Positions 23,556 through 32,278 of a stretch of 42,075 bases of DNA are shown here, piece after piece. Under the pieces are notes generated by a model, which saw only the letters and a program-made list of their open reading frames with translations, ran no database searches and was not told where the DNA came from. Position 1 is the first letter of the stretch; each line of letters starts with the position of its first letter. Origin of the DNA: Actinomadura sp. KC06 (GTDB lineage: Bacteria; Actinomycetota; Actinomycetes; Streptosporangiales; Streptosporangiaceae); assembly GCF_004348735.1 (NCBI RefSeq), contig NZ_SMKT01000074.1, positions 1-42,075 of the forward strand, written 5' to 3'. The position numbers and the translations under genes are program-made.

Positions 23556-24485
23556 ATGCTAGAGCTTCGCCGCCTGCGGCTTCTCGCGGAGTTCGGCCGC
23601 CGCGGCAGCATCGCCGCGACCGCCGCCGCCCTCGGCTACACCGCCTCCGCCGTCTCCCAGCAGCTCGCCGCGCTCGAACGCGAGGCCGGCGGCGTGCCGC
23701 TGCTGGACCGCACCGCCCGCAGCGCCGAGCTGACCGACGCCGGGCGCCGTCTCGCCGACCGCGCCGAGGAGATCCTCAGCCTCGTGGAGACCGCCGAGGC
23801 GGAGCTGTCGGCGCACTCCGACACGCCGATGGGCCGGGTCGTGGTGACCGCGTTCCCCACCGCCGCCGTCGCGTTCGCGCCCGCGCTGGCGCAGAGCCTC
23901 GGCGAGCACCCCGATCTGACGTTCGTCCTGCGGCAGACCCGGCCCGGCGACGGCATCCGGCAGGTGCAGAACGGCGAGGTCGACATCGCGCTCATCGACG
24001 ACTGGACGGGCAAGGTCCCCGAACAGTCGCCCGCCGCGCTGGAGTTCTTCCACCTGCGCCGCGACCCGCTGGTCCTGGTCGTCCCGGCCACGCACCCCAT
24101 GTCCGAGCCCGGGCGGCGGGTCGACCTGCAGCAGCTCAGGGACGAGCCGTGGATGGCCGCGCCGCCCGGAGAGCCGTCCCGGCAGGCGCTGGAGCGGCTC
24201 ATGGACACCGTCGGCGGGGCCCGTCCCGTCCCGTGGGAGTTCGAGGGCCTGCACACGATCCTGAGCCTGGTGGCGCGCGGCATCGGCATCACCGCCGTGC
24301 CCGCGCTGGCGCTCGCCGCCGGCGACCAGGACGTGGCCGTCCGGCGCATCCCCGAATGCACGCTGGCCCGCGAGGTCTACGCCGTGACCAGGGCCGCGAG
24401 CGTGCGCCGCCCGTCGGTCGCGGTGACGCTCAGGGCCATCTACGCGGCGGCTCGCGACGTCCAGCCGGCCCCGCCGGAGCGGTGA
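23556..24485 (+). CDS. LysR-family transcriptional regulator
   Basis: A 309-residue regulator starting at ATG 23556. The winged HTH is at residues 1-60 (LRRLRLLAEFGRRGSIAATAAALGYTASAVSQQ, here given only as a region), followed by a linker helix and the periplasmic-binding-like effector domain at about 90-300. It is divergent from the aminotransferase gene across 140 bp, the classic arrangement for a LysR protein controlling its neighbour and itself. The transcript looks leaderless. The effector may be the aminotransferase substrate or product; this is inference. Confidence 0.9.
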   Translation: MLELRRLRLLAEFGRRGSIAATAAALGYTASAVSQQLAALEREAGGVPLLDRTARSAELTDAGRRLADRAEEILSLVETAEAELSAHSDTPMGRVVVTAFPTAAVAFAPALAQSLGEHPDLTFVLRQTRPGDGIRQVQNGEVDIALIDDWTGKVPEQSPAALEFFHLRRDPLVLVVPATHPMSEPGRRVDLQQLRDEPWMAAPPGEPSRQALERLMDTVGGARPVPWEFEGLHTILSLVARGIGITAVPALALAAGDQDVAVRRIPECTLAREVYAVTRAASVRRPSVAVTLRAIYAAARDVQPAPPER

Positions 24486-24669
24486 GCGGGGCACCCGCTA
24501 CTGTCGGAAGTGAGGCCTGGGTCACACCGGTTCAACTCTGGCCGGATCCGGCCGCCGCCCGCACCGGACGCACGGCGAATCCGAACCAATGGGGGACCGG
24601 GGGCGCGCGGACCGGATCATTCGAAAACGGACAGACGCGTGCCGATCATCACGTACGGTGGGGCGAATC

Positions 24670-25473
24670 GTGACCACAACCGACTCCATGGACACCGATC
24701 GGGGAGCACAGCGCTCGATGGATCGACCGGCGAAGACTCCCGCCGCGCCCTCCCGGGCGGCGGAGACCCCCACGCCGACGGCGCAGGCCGGCGGGGCGCG
24801 GGGCGGCGCGCACGCCGCCTTCGAGAGCCCCGCCTCCGAAGGGCACCACGCCTTCGAGCTGCCCCGGGTCACGGCCCTGCTGATGCACGCGCTCCCGCGC
24901 TTCATCGAAGGGGTCATCGCCCCCGTCGCGGTCTTCTACGCCGCGCTGACTCTGCTCGGGCTGAACGGCGCGCTCGTCGCCGCCGTCGCCTGGGTGTACG
25001 GCGGCATCATCTACCGGTTCGTGCGCGGTCATCCGGTGTCGGGGATGCTGCTGCTGGCGGCGGTCGGCGTGACCGTCCGCGCGATCACGGCCGCCGCGAC
25101 GCACAGCGCGGTCGTCTACTTCCTGCAGCCGACGCTCGGCACGCTGATCATCAGCCTGTCGTTCCTCGCCTCCGTCCCGCTCGGACGGCCGCTGGCCATG
25201 AAGCTGGCCAGGGACATGGCGCCGATCCCGGAGGCCTTCCTCAAGCACGCCAGGGTGCACCAGTTCTTCCTGCGCATCTCGCTGCTGTGGTCGATGGTCC
25301 TGTTCACGAACGTGGCCGTCAGCCTGTGGATGCTGTTCAACGAGTCGATCGGCATGTACCTGTGGTTCCGCACCGGCATCGTCGCGGGGCTGGGCGCGAT
25401 CGGCGTCGCCGTCTCGGTGTGGGGCTTCAAGCGCGTCGTCCGCCACGTCAACCGCGAGCCGGCGGCCGCCTGA
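24670..25473 (+). CDS. VC0807-like multipass membrane protein
   Basis: A 267-residue membrane protein. GTG 24670 has GGTGGGG 6 nt upstream; the frame is open from 24589. The first 70 residues are a polar, Ala/Pro/Thr-rich cytoplasmic region. Six or so hydrophobic segments follow, including FIEGVIAPVAVFYAALTLLG, an Ala/Val-rich pair, FLQPTLGTLIISLSFLAS and the WSMVLFTNVAVSLWMLFNE segment. The arrangement resembles VC0807-family proteins, which are distantly like septation protein A; function is not established. Placed before two cell-wall transpeptidases, it may have an envelope role, but a terminator-like hairpin at 25546 separates them. Confidence 0.75.
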   Translation: MTTTDSMDTDRGAQRSMDRPAKTPAAPSRAAETPTPTAQAGGARGGAHAAFESPASEGHHAFELPRVTALLMHALPRFIEGVIAPVAVFYAALTLLGLNGALVAAVAWVYGGIIYRFVRGHPVSGMLLLAAVGVTVRAITAAATHSAVVYFLQPTLGTLIISLSFLASVPLGRPLAMKLARDMAPIPEAFLKHARVHQFFLRISLLWSMVLFTNVAVSLWMLFNESIGMYLWFRTGIVAGLGAIGVAVSVWGFKRVVRHVNREPAAA

Positions 25474-25545
25474 CCGGTTCGTCCCGGACGGTGCCACCTG
25501 ACCGGTTCCGCGTGATCCGTACCGCCTGAGCAGCGATTCTCCCGC

Positions 25546-25565
25546 CCGGAAGGCCGAACTTCCGG
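25546..25565 (+). terminator. Hairpin downstream of the VC0807-like gene
   Basis: CCGGAAG (25546-25552) and CTTCCGG (25559-25565) form a perfect 7-bp stem with a 6-nt loop, followed by CCCTTCTTTAG about 15 nt later. Beyond it, TCACC/GGTGA (25599-25603, 25611-25615) is a small dyad just upstream of the transpeptidase gene, possibly an operator. Confidence 0.5.
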
Positions 25566-25641
25566 CCGGTCCGCGGCGTCTCCCTTCTTTAGAAACATTC
25601 ACCAACTTGAGGTGAGATCACGGGGTTTGGGGGAGTTTGTT

Positions 25642-26814
25642 GTGATTCACGGTGGGCGGGGCATGCGGGTGGCGCTCACGGGCGGGGCGGGCGCGGTCGC
25701 GCTGCTCGCGGCCGGCTGCGTGTCCGGCGAGGAGGGAAGCCTGGCCTCGGGGAACTCGGCCGACGCCGTGACGATCACGCCGGCCAACGGGACCGCCCAG
25801 GTCAAGCCGGACGGGACGATCGAGGTCAAGGCCGCCGACGGCAAGCTGCAGAAGGTCACCGTCCAGGGCGGGGGCGCCACGATCACAGGGGCGTTCGGCA
25901 ACGGGCATAAGACGTGGCGCTCCAACCGGACGATGACGCCCGGCACGTCCTACACCGTCACTGCGCAGGCCAGCGACGACGGGAAGACCCGCACGGCGAC
26001 CAGCGCGTTCACCACCCTCAAGGCGGAGAAGACGCTCTCGATCGTGGACGTCACCCCGAACCTCAAGGGCGAGAAGGTCGGCGTCGGGATGCCGATCATG
26101 GTCCGGTTCGACCGTCCGGTCACCGACAAGGCCGCCGTGGAGCGGACGCTGCGCGTCACGCCGGACAAGCCGGTCGAGGGCGCGTGGCGCTGGGTCGCCG
26201 CCGACCAGGCCATCTACCGGACGAAGACGTACTGGCAGCCGCACCAGACCGTCCGGTTCCACGCGAGCCTCGCCGGGGTGAACGCGGGCGGCGGCGTCTA
26301 CGGGGCCGAGGACGAGCAGGCCGTCCTCACCATCGGTGCGGCGCAGATCACCAAGGGCGACATCGGCGACCACCACATGACGGTCACCCGCGACGGCAAG
26401 AAGCTGCGGACCATCCCGTTCAGCGCCGGCAACGGCCAGACGCGCGAGTTCACCACCACCAGCGGCGTCCACCTGCTGATGGAGAAGGGCAACCCGGTCA
26501 CGATGACGGCGCCCGGCCGCAAGCCCGGCGACCCCGGCTACTACAAGACGGTCGTCAACCACGCGGTCCGCTTCTCCAACAGCGGCGAGTACGTGCACTC
26601 GGCGCCGTGGTCGGTCGGCTCGCAGGGGTCGGCGAACGTCAGCCACGGCTGCCTGAACGTCAGCCCCGCCAACGCCAAGTGGTACTACGACACCATGCAG
26701 CGCGGCGACGTCATCGAGCTGACCGGCACCGACCGCGAGGTCGAGCCGATGAACGGCTGGAGCTTCTGGCAGCTGCCGTTCGACCAGTGGCGGCAGGGCA
26801 GCGCGCTGCGGTGA
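25642..26814 (+). CDS. L,D-transpeptidase lipoprotein (first of a tandem pair)
   Basis: A 390-residue lipoprotein that should form 3-3 cross-links in peptidoglycan or attach proteins to it. GTG 25642 is chosen because GGGGGAG lies 6 nt upstream; the frame is open from 25612. The signal peptide ends in LLAAGC with lipid-anchor Cys26. Two immunoglobulin-like domains (about 45-130 and 135-240) precede a YkuD catalytic domain (about 250-365) with SHGCLNVSPANAKWYY, Cys337 being the nucleophile. A C-terminal Trp-rich tail (GWSFWQLPFDQW) matches the LdtMt2-like family. Its paralogue follows 131 bp downstream. Confidence 0.92.
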   Translation: MIHGGRGMRVALTGGAGAVALLAAGCVSGEEGSLASGNSADAVTITPANGTAQVKPDGTIEVKAADGKLQKVTVQGGGATITGAFGNGHKTWRSNRTMTPGTSYTVTAQASDDGKTRTATSAFTTLKAEKTLSIVDVTPNLKGEKVGVGMPIMVRFDRPVTDKAAVERTLRVTPDKPVEGAWRWVAADQAIYRTKTYWQPHQTVRFHASLAGVNAGGGVYGAEDEQAVLTIGAAQITKGDIGDHHMTVTRDGKKLRTIPFSAGNGQTREFTTTSGVHLLMEKGNPVTMTAPGRKPGDPGYYKTVVNHAVRFSNSGEYVHSAPWSVGSQGSANVSHGCLNVSPANAKWYYDTMQRGDVIELTGTDREVEPMNGWSFWQLPFDQWRQGSALR

Positions 26815-26945
26815 GACCGTCCCCTCCCGGCCCGCGCCGTGCAACGCTTTGATCTCGGACGCCTGCCAAAACCCCGGGTCATGACATGATCCTCTGTTTT
26901 TGTCGTTATTGTCTCCCTGGTAGACGGCGGGTTCGGGAGGTCGCA

Positions 26946-28184
26946 GTGCAGCGGAGGATTTCCGCAGGTGTTCGGGCTGGTGCGGGGATGGCGGGGGTCG
27001 TGCTGCTGCTCACGACGGCGGCGTGCAGCGGGGGAGAGAAGGAGGGCGGCGTCACGGTCGGCGAGAAGGCCGACGCGGGCGTTCCGCAGGTGACGATCAA
27101 TCCGGGGAACGGCAACACCAAGGCCGAGCCGGAGGACGGCGTCGTGGTCACCGCCGCGGGCGGCACCCTCGAACAGGTCACGGTCATGCTCAAGGGCAAG
27201 CCGGTCGCCGGTGAGATGGCCGCCGACAAGGCCAGCTGGAAGTCGCGGACGCTGCGTCCCGGCTCCAAGTACCAGGTCACCGCCGTCGCCAGGAGCCCGC
27301 AGGGCAAGACGGCCACGGTCAACGCCGCGTTCGCCACGCTCAAGGCGGCGAAGGAACTCGACATCCTCGACGTCACCCCGAGCAACAACGAGAAGGTCGG
27401 CATCGGCATGCCGATCCAGGTCGTCTTCAACCGCGGGGTCGACGACAAGAAGGCCGTCGAGAAGGTCCTGGACGTAAAGTCGACCAAGCCCGCGACGGGC
27501 GCCTGGCACTGGGTGAACGACACCACGGTCATCTTCCGGACGAAGAACGGCCAGTACTGGCAGCCAAACCAGAGGGTCACGTTCTCGGCCAAGCTGTCCG
27601 GCGTGAAGTCGGGCAAGAAGACCTACGGCGTGGACGACTTCTCCCGCAAGTTCCGCATCGGCGACTCGCACATCGTCACCATCAGCACCAAGAAGAAGAG
27701 AGCGGTCGTCAAGAAGAACGGCAGAACGGTCCGGACCTGGCCCATCAGCGCCGGCAAGGGCGGCCGCGTCGTCAACGGCGTCGACACCTACCTCACCACC
27801 AGCGGCATCCACCTCACGATGGGCAAGGAGAATCCGGCGATCATGACGTCGGAGTGGATGGGCGTCGACCCGAAGGACAAGAAGAACGGCGGCTACCGGG
27901 AGGTCGTCCCGTTCGCGGTGCGGATCTCCAACAGCGGCGAGTACGTCCACTCGATGGCCTCCACCGTCTGGGCGCAGGGTCGGCAGAACGTCAGCCACGG
28001 CTGCGTGAACTCGCCGCCCAAGGACGCCAAGTGGTTCTACAACTGGTCCTACCGCGGCGACCCGGTCATCATCACCGGCAGCAAGCGCGGGCTCGACCCG
28101 TTCAACGGCTGGAGCTACTACGAGATGTCGTGGAGCCGCTGGGTCAAGGGAAGCGCCCTCGACCGTTCCGTGACCACCGGGTGA
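26946..28184 (+). CDS. L,D-transpeptidase lipoprotein (second of a tandem pair)
   Basis: A 412-residue paralogue of the preceding gene with the same order: lipoprotein signal (LLLTTAAC, Cys27), two Ig-like domains, and a YkuD domain with SHGCVNSPPKDAKWFY, Cys353 as nucleophile, then the GWSYYEMSWSRW tail. GTG 26946 has GGGAGGT 5 nt upstream; the longer frame from 26886 would spoil the signal peptide. The catalytic loop has NSPP where the family usually has NLSP or NVSP. Lysine-rich loops (TKKKRAVVKKNGR) are more basic than in the first copy, which may affect where each acts in the wall. Confidence 0.92.
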   Translation: MQRRISAGVRAGAGMAGVVLLLTTAACSGGEKEGGVTVGEKADAGVPQVTINPGNGNTKAEPEDGVVVTAAGGTLEQVTVMLKGKPVAGEMAADKASWKSRTLRPGSKYQVTAVARSPQGKTATVNAAFATLKAAKELDILDVTPSNNEKVGIGMPIQVVFNRGVDDKKAVEKVLDVKSTKPATGAWHWVNDTTVIFRTKNGQYWQPNQRVTFSAKLSGVKSGKKTYGVDDFSRKFRIGDSHIVTISTKKKRAVVKKNGRTVRTWPISAGKGGRVVNGVDTYLTTSGIHLTMGKENPAIMTSEWMGVDPKDKKNGGYREVVPFAVRISNSGEYVHSMASTVWAQGRQNVSHGCVNSPPKDAKWFYNWSYRGDPVIITGSKRGLDPFNGWSYYEMSWSRWVKGSALDRSVTTG

Positions 28185-28247
28185 TGTTGACCGGGCCCAT
28201 CAACGGGAACAAGCCGGACACGGCCGACATCCGCGATGGGGGACCCG

Positions 28248-29612
28248 GTGAACGCTCCGGTGCACGACTCAGGGCGCCGTCCGCCGAGGCTCAGGCGCCG
28301 CCTCCGCCGCGCGGTGCATCGCGTCATGCGCCGCGCGGCGCTCTGGTCTCTGCGCCCGCTGCGCTGGAGGCGATGGAGCCGCGTCCCGGCGCCGGGTGAG
28401 CGGCTCCGCGTGCGCGTCCTGCTGCAGAACGCGCACGGGACGGGCGGGACGATCCGCACCGTCCTGAACCTCTGCGGGCACCTGGCCGGCGACCACGACA
28501 TCGAGATCGTCAGCGCGCTCCGGCGGAGCAGGCGGCCGTTCTTCGCGATCCCGCTCGGCGCGACCGTGACGTACGCGGACGACCGCTTCGCGCCCAAGGG
28601 CAGGACGGCCCGGCTCCTGTCCCGGCTGCCGAGCGTGCTGACGCCGGTGGACGAGGCGTCCTTCCGCCTCATGAGCATGTGGACGGACGTGTGCCTCCTC
28701 CGCGCCCTGTACCGCACCCCGGCCGACGTCGTCATCGGCACCCGCCCGTCGCTGAACCTGCTCGCGGCCGAGCTCGCGCCCCGCGGCGCCGTGACGATCG
28801 GGCAGGACCACATGAGCCTGGACTCCTACCAGCCCGCCCTGCACCGGCAGGTCGTCCGCGCGTACCGGCGGCTGACCGTCGTCACCGCCCTGACCGAGGC
28901 CGCCCGCGCCGGGTACGAGCGGGCCCTCGCCGGATCCGGCGTCCGCGTCGTGCGGATCCCGAACGCCGCGCCGCCGCTGCCGGGACGCCCGTCCCGGCGC
29001 GAGCACAAGGTCGTGCTGGCCGCCGGGCGGCTCGTCGCCAACAAGCGCTTCGACCTGCTCATCCGCGCGTTCGCGCCGATCGCCGCCGAGCACCCGGACT
29101 GGACCCTGCGGATCTTCGGCCGCGGCGTGCGCCGGGATCGGCTCAACGAGCTGATCATCGAGCTGGGCCTCACGGGACGGGTCGAGCTGCGTCCCATCAC
29201 CCGCGACCTGCACGGCGAGATGGCCCGCGCGTCGATCTACGCGCTGTCGTCGCGCCGCGAGGGCATGCCGATGGTGATCATCGAGGCGATGGGCATGGGG
29301 CTGGCGGTCGTGTCGTTCGACTGCCCGCACGGTCCCGCCGAGCTGATCGACCACGGTCGCGACGGGCTGCTCGTCCCCAACGGCGACGCGGACGCGCTCA
29401 CCGCCGCGCTCCGCGAGCTGATCACGGACCGCGATCTCCGCGACCGGCTCGGGGAGCAGGCGGTCCTGTCCGCACGCGCCCACGACCTGGAGCACATCGG
29501 GCCGCAGTGGTCGCGGCTTCTGTCCGGGTTCCATCCGTCCGCAAAGGTGCCCCAGGGCGCTGAGCCGGTCGGGGACGGCACCGGCCTGAGCGTCTCCGGC
29601 CGGGACCGCTGA
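28248..29612 (+). CDS. GT4-family glycosyltransferase
   Basis: A GT-B-fold glycosyltransferase of about 454 residues. GTG 28248 has GGGGGA just upstream; ATG 28236 would add four residues but lacks a ribosome site. The N-terminus is very Arg-rich (about 10-45), which may lie on the membrane. The N-lobe begins with RVRVLLQNAHGTGGTIRT and the C-lobe has AAGRLVANKRFDLLIRAF, the sugar-nucleotide motif, and REGMPMVIIEAM, the E-x7-E signature of GT4. Similar enzymes are often found with teichoic or poly(glycerol-phosphate) glycosylation. The acceptor is unknown; the setting after two wall transpeptidases suggests an envelope polymer. Confidence 0.87.
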   Translation: MNAPVHDSGRRPPRLRRRLRRAVHRVMRRAALWSLRPLRWRRWSRVPAPGERLRVRVLLQNAHGTGGTIRTVLNLCGHLAGDHDIEIVSALRRSRRPFFAIPLGATVTYADDRFAPKGRTARLLSRLPSVLTPVDEASFRLMSMWTDVCLLRALYRTPADVVIGTRPSLNLLAAELAPRGAVTIGQDHMSLDSYQPALHRQVVRAYRRLTVVTALTEAARAGYERALAGSGVRVVRIPNAAPPLPGRPSRREHKVVLAAGRLVANKRFDLLIRAFAPIAAEHPDWTLRIFGRGVRRDRLNELIIELGLTGRVELRPITRDLHGEMARASIYALSSRREGMPMVIIEAMGMGLAVVSFDCPHGPAELIDHGRDGLLVPNGDADALTAALRELITDRDLRDRLGEQAVLSARAHDLEHIGPQWSRLLSGFHPSAKVPQGAEPVGDGTGLSVSGRDR

Positions 29613-29620
29613 CGGCCCGC

Positions 29621-29670
29621 TCAGGCCCGCTTAGGCCTGCTCAGGCGCCCTCAGGCCCGTTTAGGCGCGC
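29621..29670. repeat. Five tandem copies of a 10-bp repeat between convergent genes
   Basis: Five adjacent 10-mers of the form T(C/T)AGGC(C/G)(C/T)GC: TCAGGCCCGC, TTAGGCCTGC, TCAGGCGCCC, TCAGGCCCGT, TTAGGCGCGC. The last copy supplies the stop codon and last codons of the DinB-fold gene on the minus strand. The period of about one helical turn is noted; function unknown. Confidence 0.75.
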
Positions 29671-30170
29671 TGGAGAATGCCGCGGATGAACGCCGCCTGG
29701 CCCGCGTGCTCCAGGCAGTCGGAGATCACGCTGATCAGCCGCACGCCCAGCGTGACCGGCGGGTCCCAGGAGCGGTCGACGATGCGGCCCAGATCGCCGT
29801 CGGTCACCGTGCCCACGTACTCGACGGTGGCGGCGTGCACGGCGTCGTGGTAGCCGATGAGCAGGTCCGGCGACTCCACCCGCACCGCCGCGACCTGGCC
29901 GGAGCTGTGGCCGTAGCCGGTGTCGGACGGGTCGAGCGGCAGTCCGAACCGGTCGGCCCAGCCGGCGTCCGTCCACGCCTGGGCTGTGCCCGCGACGTCG
30001 GAGATGTGGTCGTCCTGGACGCGGGTGAGATGCCAGAGGAGCCACGCGATCGAGTTGGCGTCGGCGTCGACGCGGTAGGCGAGCTGGTCCGGAGTGAGCC
30101 CGCCGGCCGTCCCGCGGACCTGGTCCCGGATCCGGTCGAACGCGTCGATGAGCAGGAGCGCACTGGTCAT
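29661..30170 (-). CDS. DinB-fold protein (mycothiol-dependent / DUF664-like)
   Basis: A 169-residue four-helix-bundle protein. The DinB/MDMPI metal-site histidines are visible in WLLWHLTRVQDDH (about 44-56) and in EHAGQAAFIRG near 154-164. In actinomycetes this superfamily includes mycothiol S-transferases and maleylpyruvate isomerases; this short single-domain form fits the mycothiol transferase-like group, but substrate and activity are unknown. ATG 30170 is used. It lies 10 nt upstream of nothing on its own strand except the two-component pair behind it, whose stop is at 30181, so it may be the last gene of that transcript. Confidence 0.8.
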   Translation of the reverse strand: MTSALLLIDAFDRIRDQVRGTAGGLTPDQLAYRVDADANSIAWLLWHLTRVQDDHISDVAGTAQAWTDAGWADRFGLPLDPSDTGYGHSSGQVAAVRVESPDLLIGYHDAVHAATVEYVGTVTDGDLGRIVDRSWDPPVTLGVRLISVISDCLEHAGQAAFIRGILQRA

Positions 30171-30180
30171 TGATCAGACG

Positions 30181-31440
30181 CTACCCGGATCCGGCCTCCG
30201 ATCTCACGTCCGGCGTGGCGAGTCCCGCCGCGGGGGCGAGGGCGGCCTGGGGCGCGCGGGCCGGGAGGCGGACGGTGACGTCGAGGCCGCCGCCGGGGCG
30301 CGGCACGGCGGTCACCGTCCCGCCGTGCGCGCCCGCCGTGGCGCGGACGATCGACAGCCCCAGCCCCGATCCGCGGTCCGACCGCAGCCGGTCGTTGCCG
30401 AGCCGCCGGAACGGCTCGAAGATCGTCTCGACCTCGTAGGCGGGCACGACCGGCCCGGTGTTGGACACGGCGACCTCCGCCCAGCCGTCCCGGCTCCGCG
30501 TCGCGACGGACAGCTCGCCGCCCTCGCGGTTGTGCCGGACCGCGTTCTCGACCAGGTTCTGCACCAGCCGCTCGACGAGCACCGGATCGCCGGAGGTGAC
30601 GGCCGGGCCCAGGGCGCGGCGGGATGTCACGCCGCGCGCCCGCGCCTCCGGGGCGGCCTGGTCCAGGACGTGGCCCGCGACGTCCGCCAGGTCGAGCGGG
30701 CCCGCGTCGACCGCGACGCCCTCGGTGCCCGCGAGGGTGAGGAGCCCGTCGATCAGCCGCTCGTGCCTGCCGTTGACGACCAGCAGCGACTCGCCGAGGC
30801 GCTTGACGTCGCCGGTGGCGTCGGCGCGGCGCACCGCCACGTCGATGAGCGTCCGGTTGATGGCGAGCGGGGTGCGCAGCTCGTGCGAGGCGTTCGCGAC
30901 GAACCGCCGTTGCCCGTCGAACGCCCGCGCCAGCCGGCCGAGCATCGTGTCGAAGGTGTCGGCCAGCTCCTTGACGTCGTCGCGGGGCCCCTCGTACCCG
31001 ATCCGCTCGGTGAGGTCGTGGCTGCGCGCCACCCGTCCCGCCGTCTCGGTGATCTTGTGGACGGGCCGCAGCGCCCGGTCGGCGAGCAGCCAGCCGAACC
31101 CGAGCCCCGCCGCGCCCACCAGGCCCAGCGCGATGGCGCCCTGGGTGAGCAGGGCGCTGAGCGTCTTCTGCTGGTAGTCCTCCTGGACCTTGACCAGCGC
31201 CCCCTCGAACTTCTGGTCGATGAGCGCATCGGGCCGCTCCGACGGCGGCGGGTACGTCTCCGTGACCTCGCCCACCTCGAACACCCGGTTCGCCTTCGGG
31301 ACGGCCTGGTTGTCCAGGTTGTTCTTCACCAGGAAGTAGGTCAGGCCCAGCAGGAGGATCCCGGCGCCCAGGAACAGGCCCGTGTGCAGCAGCGTGAGCC
31401 GCATCCTGATCGTGGGCCGCAGCCGGTCGGTGAACGTCAT
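30181..31440 (-). CDS. Sensor histidine kinase (EnvZ/CpxA-like architecture)
   Basis: A 419-residue membrane sensor kinase. TM1 is at about 17-38, an extracytoplasmic loop of about 60 residues (39-97) is rich in charged residues and Pro, TM2 is at about 98-119, and HAMP at about 120-172. The dimerisation box FVANASHELRTPL has the phospho-acceptor His186; the ATP-binding domain follows with NLVENAVRHN (N box), DRGSGLGLSIV (G box). The start ATG 31440 overlaps the regulator stop (ATGA). The short sensor loop could detect an envelope-active compound directly or through the lipoprotein of the divergent operon; this is inference. Confidence 0.93.
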   Translation of the reverse strand: MTFTDRLRPTIRMRLTLLHTGLFLGAGILLLGLTYFLVKNNLDNQAVPKANRVFEVGEVTETYPPPSERPDALIDQKFEGALVKVQEDYQQKTLSALLTQGAIALGLVGAAGLGFGWLLADRALRPVHKITETAGRVARSHDLTERIGYEGPRDDVKELADTFDTMLGRLARAFDGQRRFVANASHELRTPLAINRTLIDVAVRRADATGDVKRLGESLLVVNGRHERLIDGLLTLAGTEGVAVDAGPLDLADVAGHVLDQAAPEARARGVTSRRALGPAVTSGDPVLVERLVQNLVENAVRHNREGGELSVATRSRDGWAEVAVSNTGPVVPAYEVETIFEPFRRLGNDRLRSDRGSGLGLSIVRATAGAHGGTVTAVPRPGGGLDVTVRLPARAPQAALAPAAGLATPDVRSEAGSG

Positions 31441-32093
31441 GGGATCCGGTACCCCGTTCCTGGGACGGTCTCGATGACCGGGGGATCGCCGAGCTTGCGG
31501 CGCAGCTTCATCAGCGTCACCCGGACGGTGTTGGTGAACGGGTCGGTGTGCTCGTCCCACACCTTCTCCAGCAGCAGCTCCGCCGACACGATCGCCCCGT
31601 CCGCGCGGAGCAGCTCGGCGAGCAGCCCGAACTCCTTGCGCGCCAGGTGCACGTAGCGGCCGTCCCGGACGACCTCCCGGCGGGACGGGTCGAGCCGGAT
31701 CCCGGCCCGCTCCAGCGTCGGCGGCGACGCGGGACGGGCGCGGCGGCCGAGCGCCTGCACCCGCGCCACCAGCTCCTCGAACGCGAACGGCTTGGTCAGG
31801 TAGTCGTCCGCGCCGAGCCGCAGGCCGTCGACCCGCGCCGGGACGGTGACGGCGGCCGTGAGCATCAGCACCCGGACGAGCGCGCCCGACTCCACCACCG
31901 CGCGGCACACGTCGTCGCCGTGCACGACGGGCAGGTCGCGGTCGAGGATCAGCACGTCGTAGTCGTTCACCCCGAGGCGCTCCAGCGCGGCGTCGCCGTC
32001 GTAGACGACGTCCACGGCCAGGGCCTCGGACCTGAGCCCGTCGGCGATCGAATCGGCGAGCATGCGCTCGTCCTCGGCGATCAGTACCCGCAC
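31437..32093 (-). CDS. OmpR/PhoB-family response regulator
   Basis: A 218-residue response regulator. The receiver domain (1-115) has the acidic pair Glu7-Asp8, phospho-acceptor Asp51 (LILDRDLP), and Lys101 (LTKPF). The winged-helix DNA-binding domain (125-218) carries RKEFGLLAELLRADG and NTVRVTLMKLRRKLG, ending in VPGTGYRI. GTG 32093 has AAGGGAG 8 nt upstream. It is coupled to the kinase gene behind it and divergent from the lipoprotein-efflux operon. The four-box site at 32171-32215 has the repeat spacing expected for an OmpR-type dimer. Confidence 0.94.
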   Translation of the reverse strand: MRVLIAEDERMLADSIADGLRSEALAVDVVYDGDAALERLGVNDYDVLILDRDLPVVHGDDVCRAVVESGALVRVLMLTAAVTVPARVDGLRLGADDYLTKPFAFEELVARVQALGRRARPASPPTLERAGIRLDPSRREVVRDGRYVHLARKEFGLLAELLRADGAIVSAELLLEKVWDEHTDPFTNTVRVTLMKLRRKLGDPPVIETVPGTGYRIP

Positions 32094-32170
32094 CCTGCCG
32101 CTCCCTTGCCGTCCTCCGAAGCGCCCCCGAAGCGCCCCGCGCGTGCTGCCGCCTCAGCATCGGGCAGCGG

Positions 32171-32215
32171 GCGTAACGCCGGCGTAACGCGAACTGGTTA
32201 CGCCGGGGTTACCGG
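32171..32215. promoter_or_regulatory. Four-box operator in the divergent region of the two-component and efflux operons
   Basis: Two direct GCGTAACGC boxes start at 32171 and 32182 (11-bp period). Two boxes in the opposite orientation, GGTTACGCC at 32196 and GGTTACCGG at 32207, again start 11 bp apart. The two pairs face each other across a short GAACT centre. OmpR-type regulators bind direct repeats with a 10-11-bp period, so this is probably the binding site of the adjacent regulator, controlling both directions. It lies 64 bp before the lipoprotein ATG. Confidence 0.65.
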
Positions 32216-32278
32216 CGTCCGGCTGGACTTGCGGTCGCCGCCGGCGGACCGCCGGCGGGGACGACAGGAGACCGACCG

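Noticed and set aside
24540..24553. 14-bp perfect palindrome GGCCGGATCCGGCC
   Set aside because: Composed only of common GC-rich words, without a loop or T-run; may be chance.
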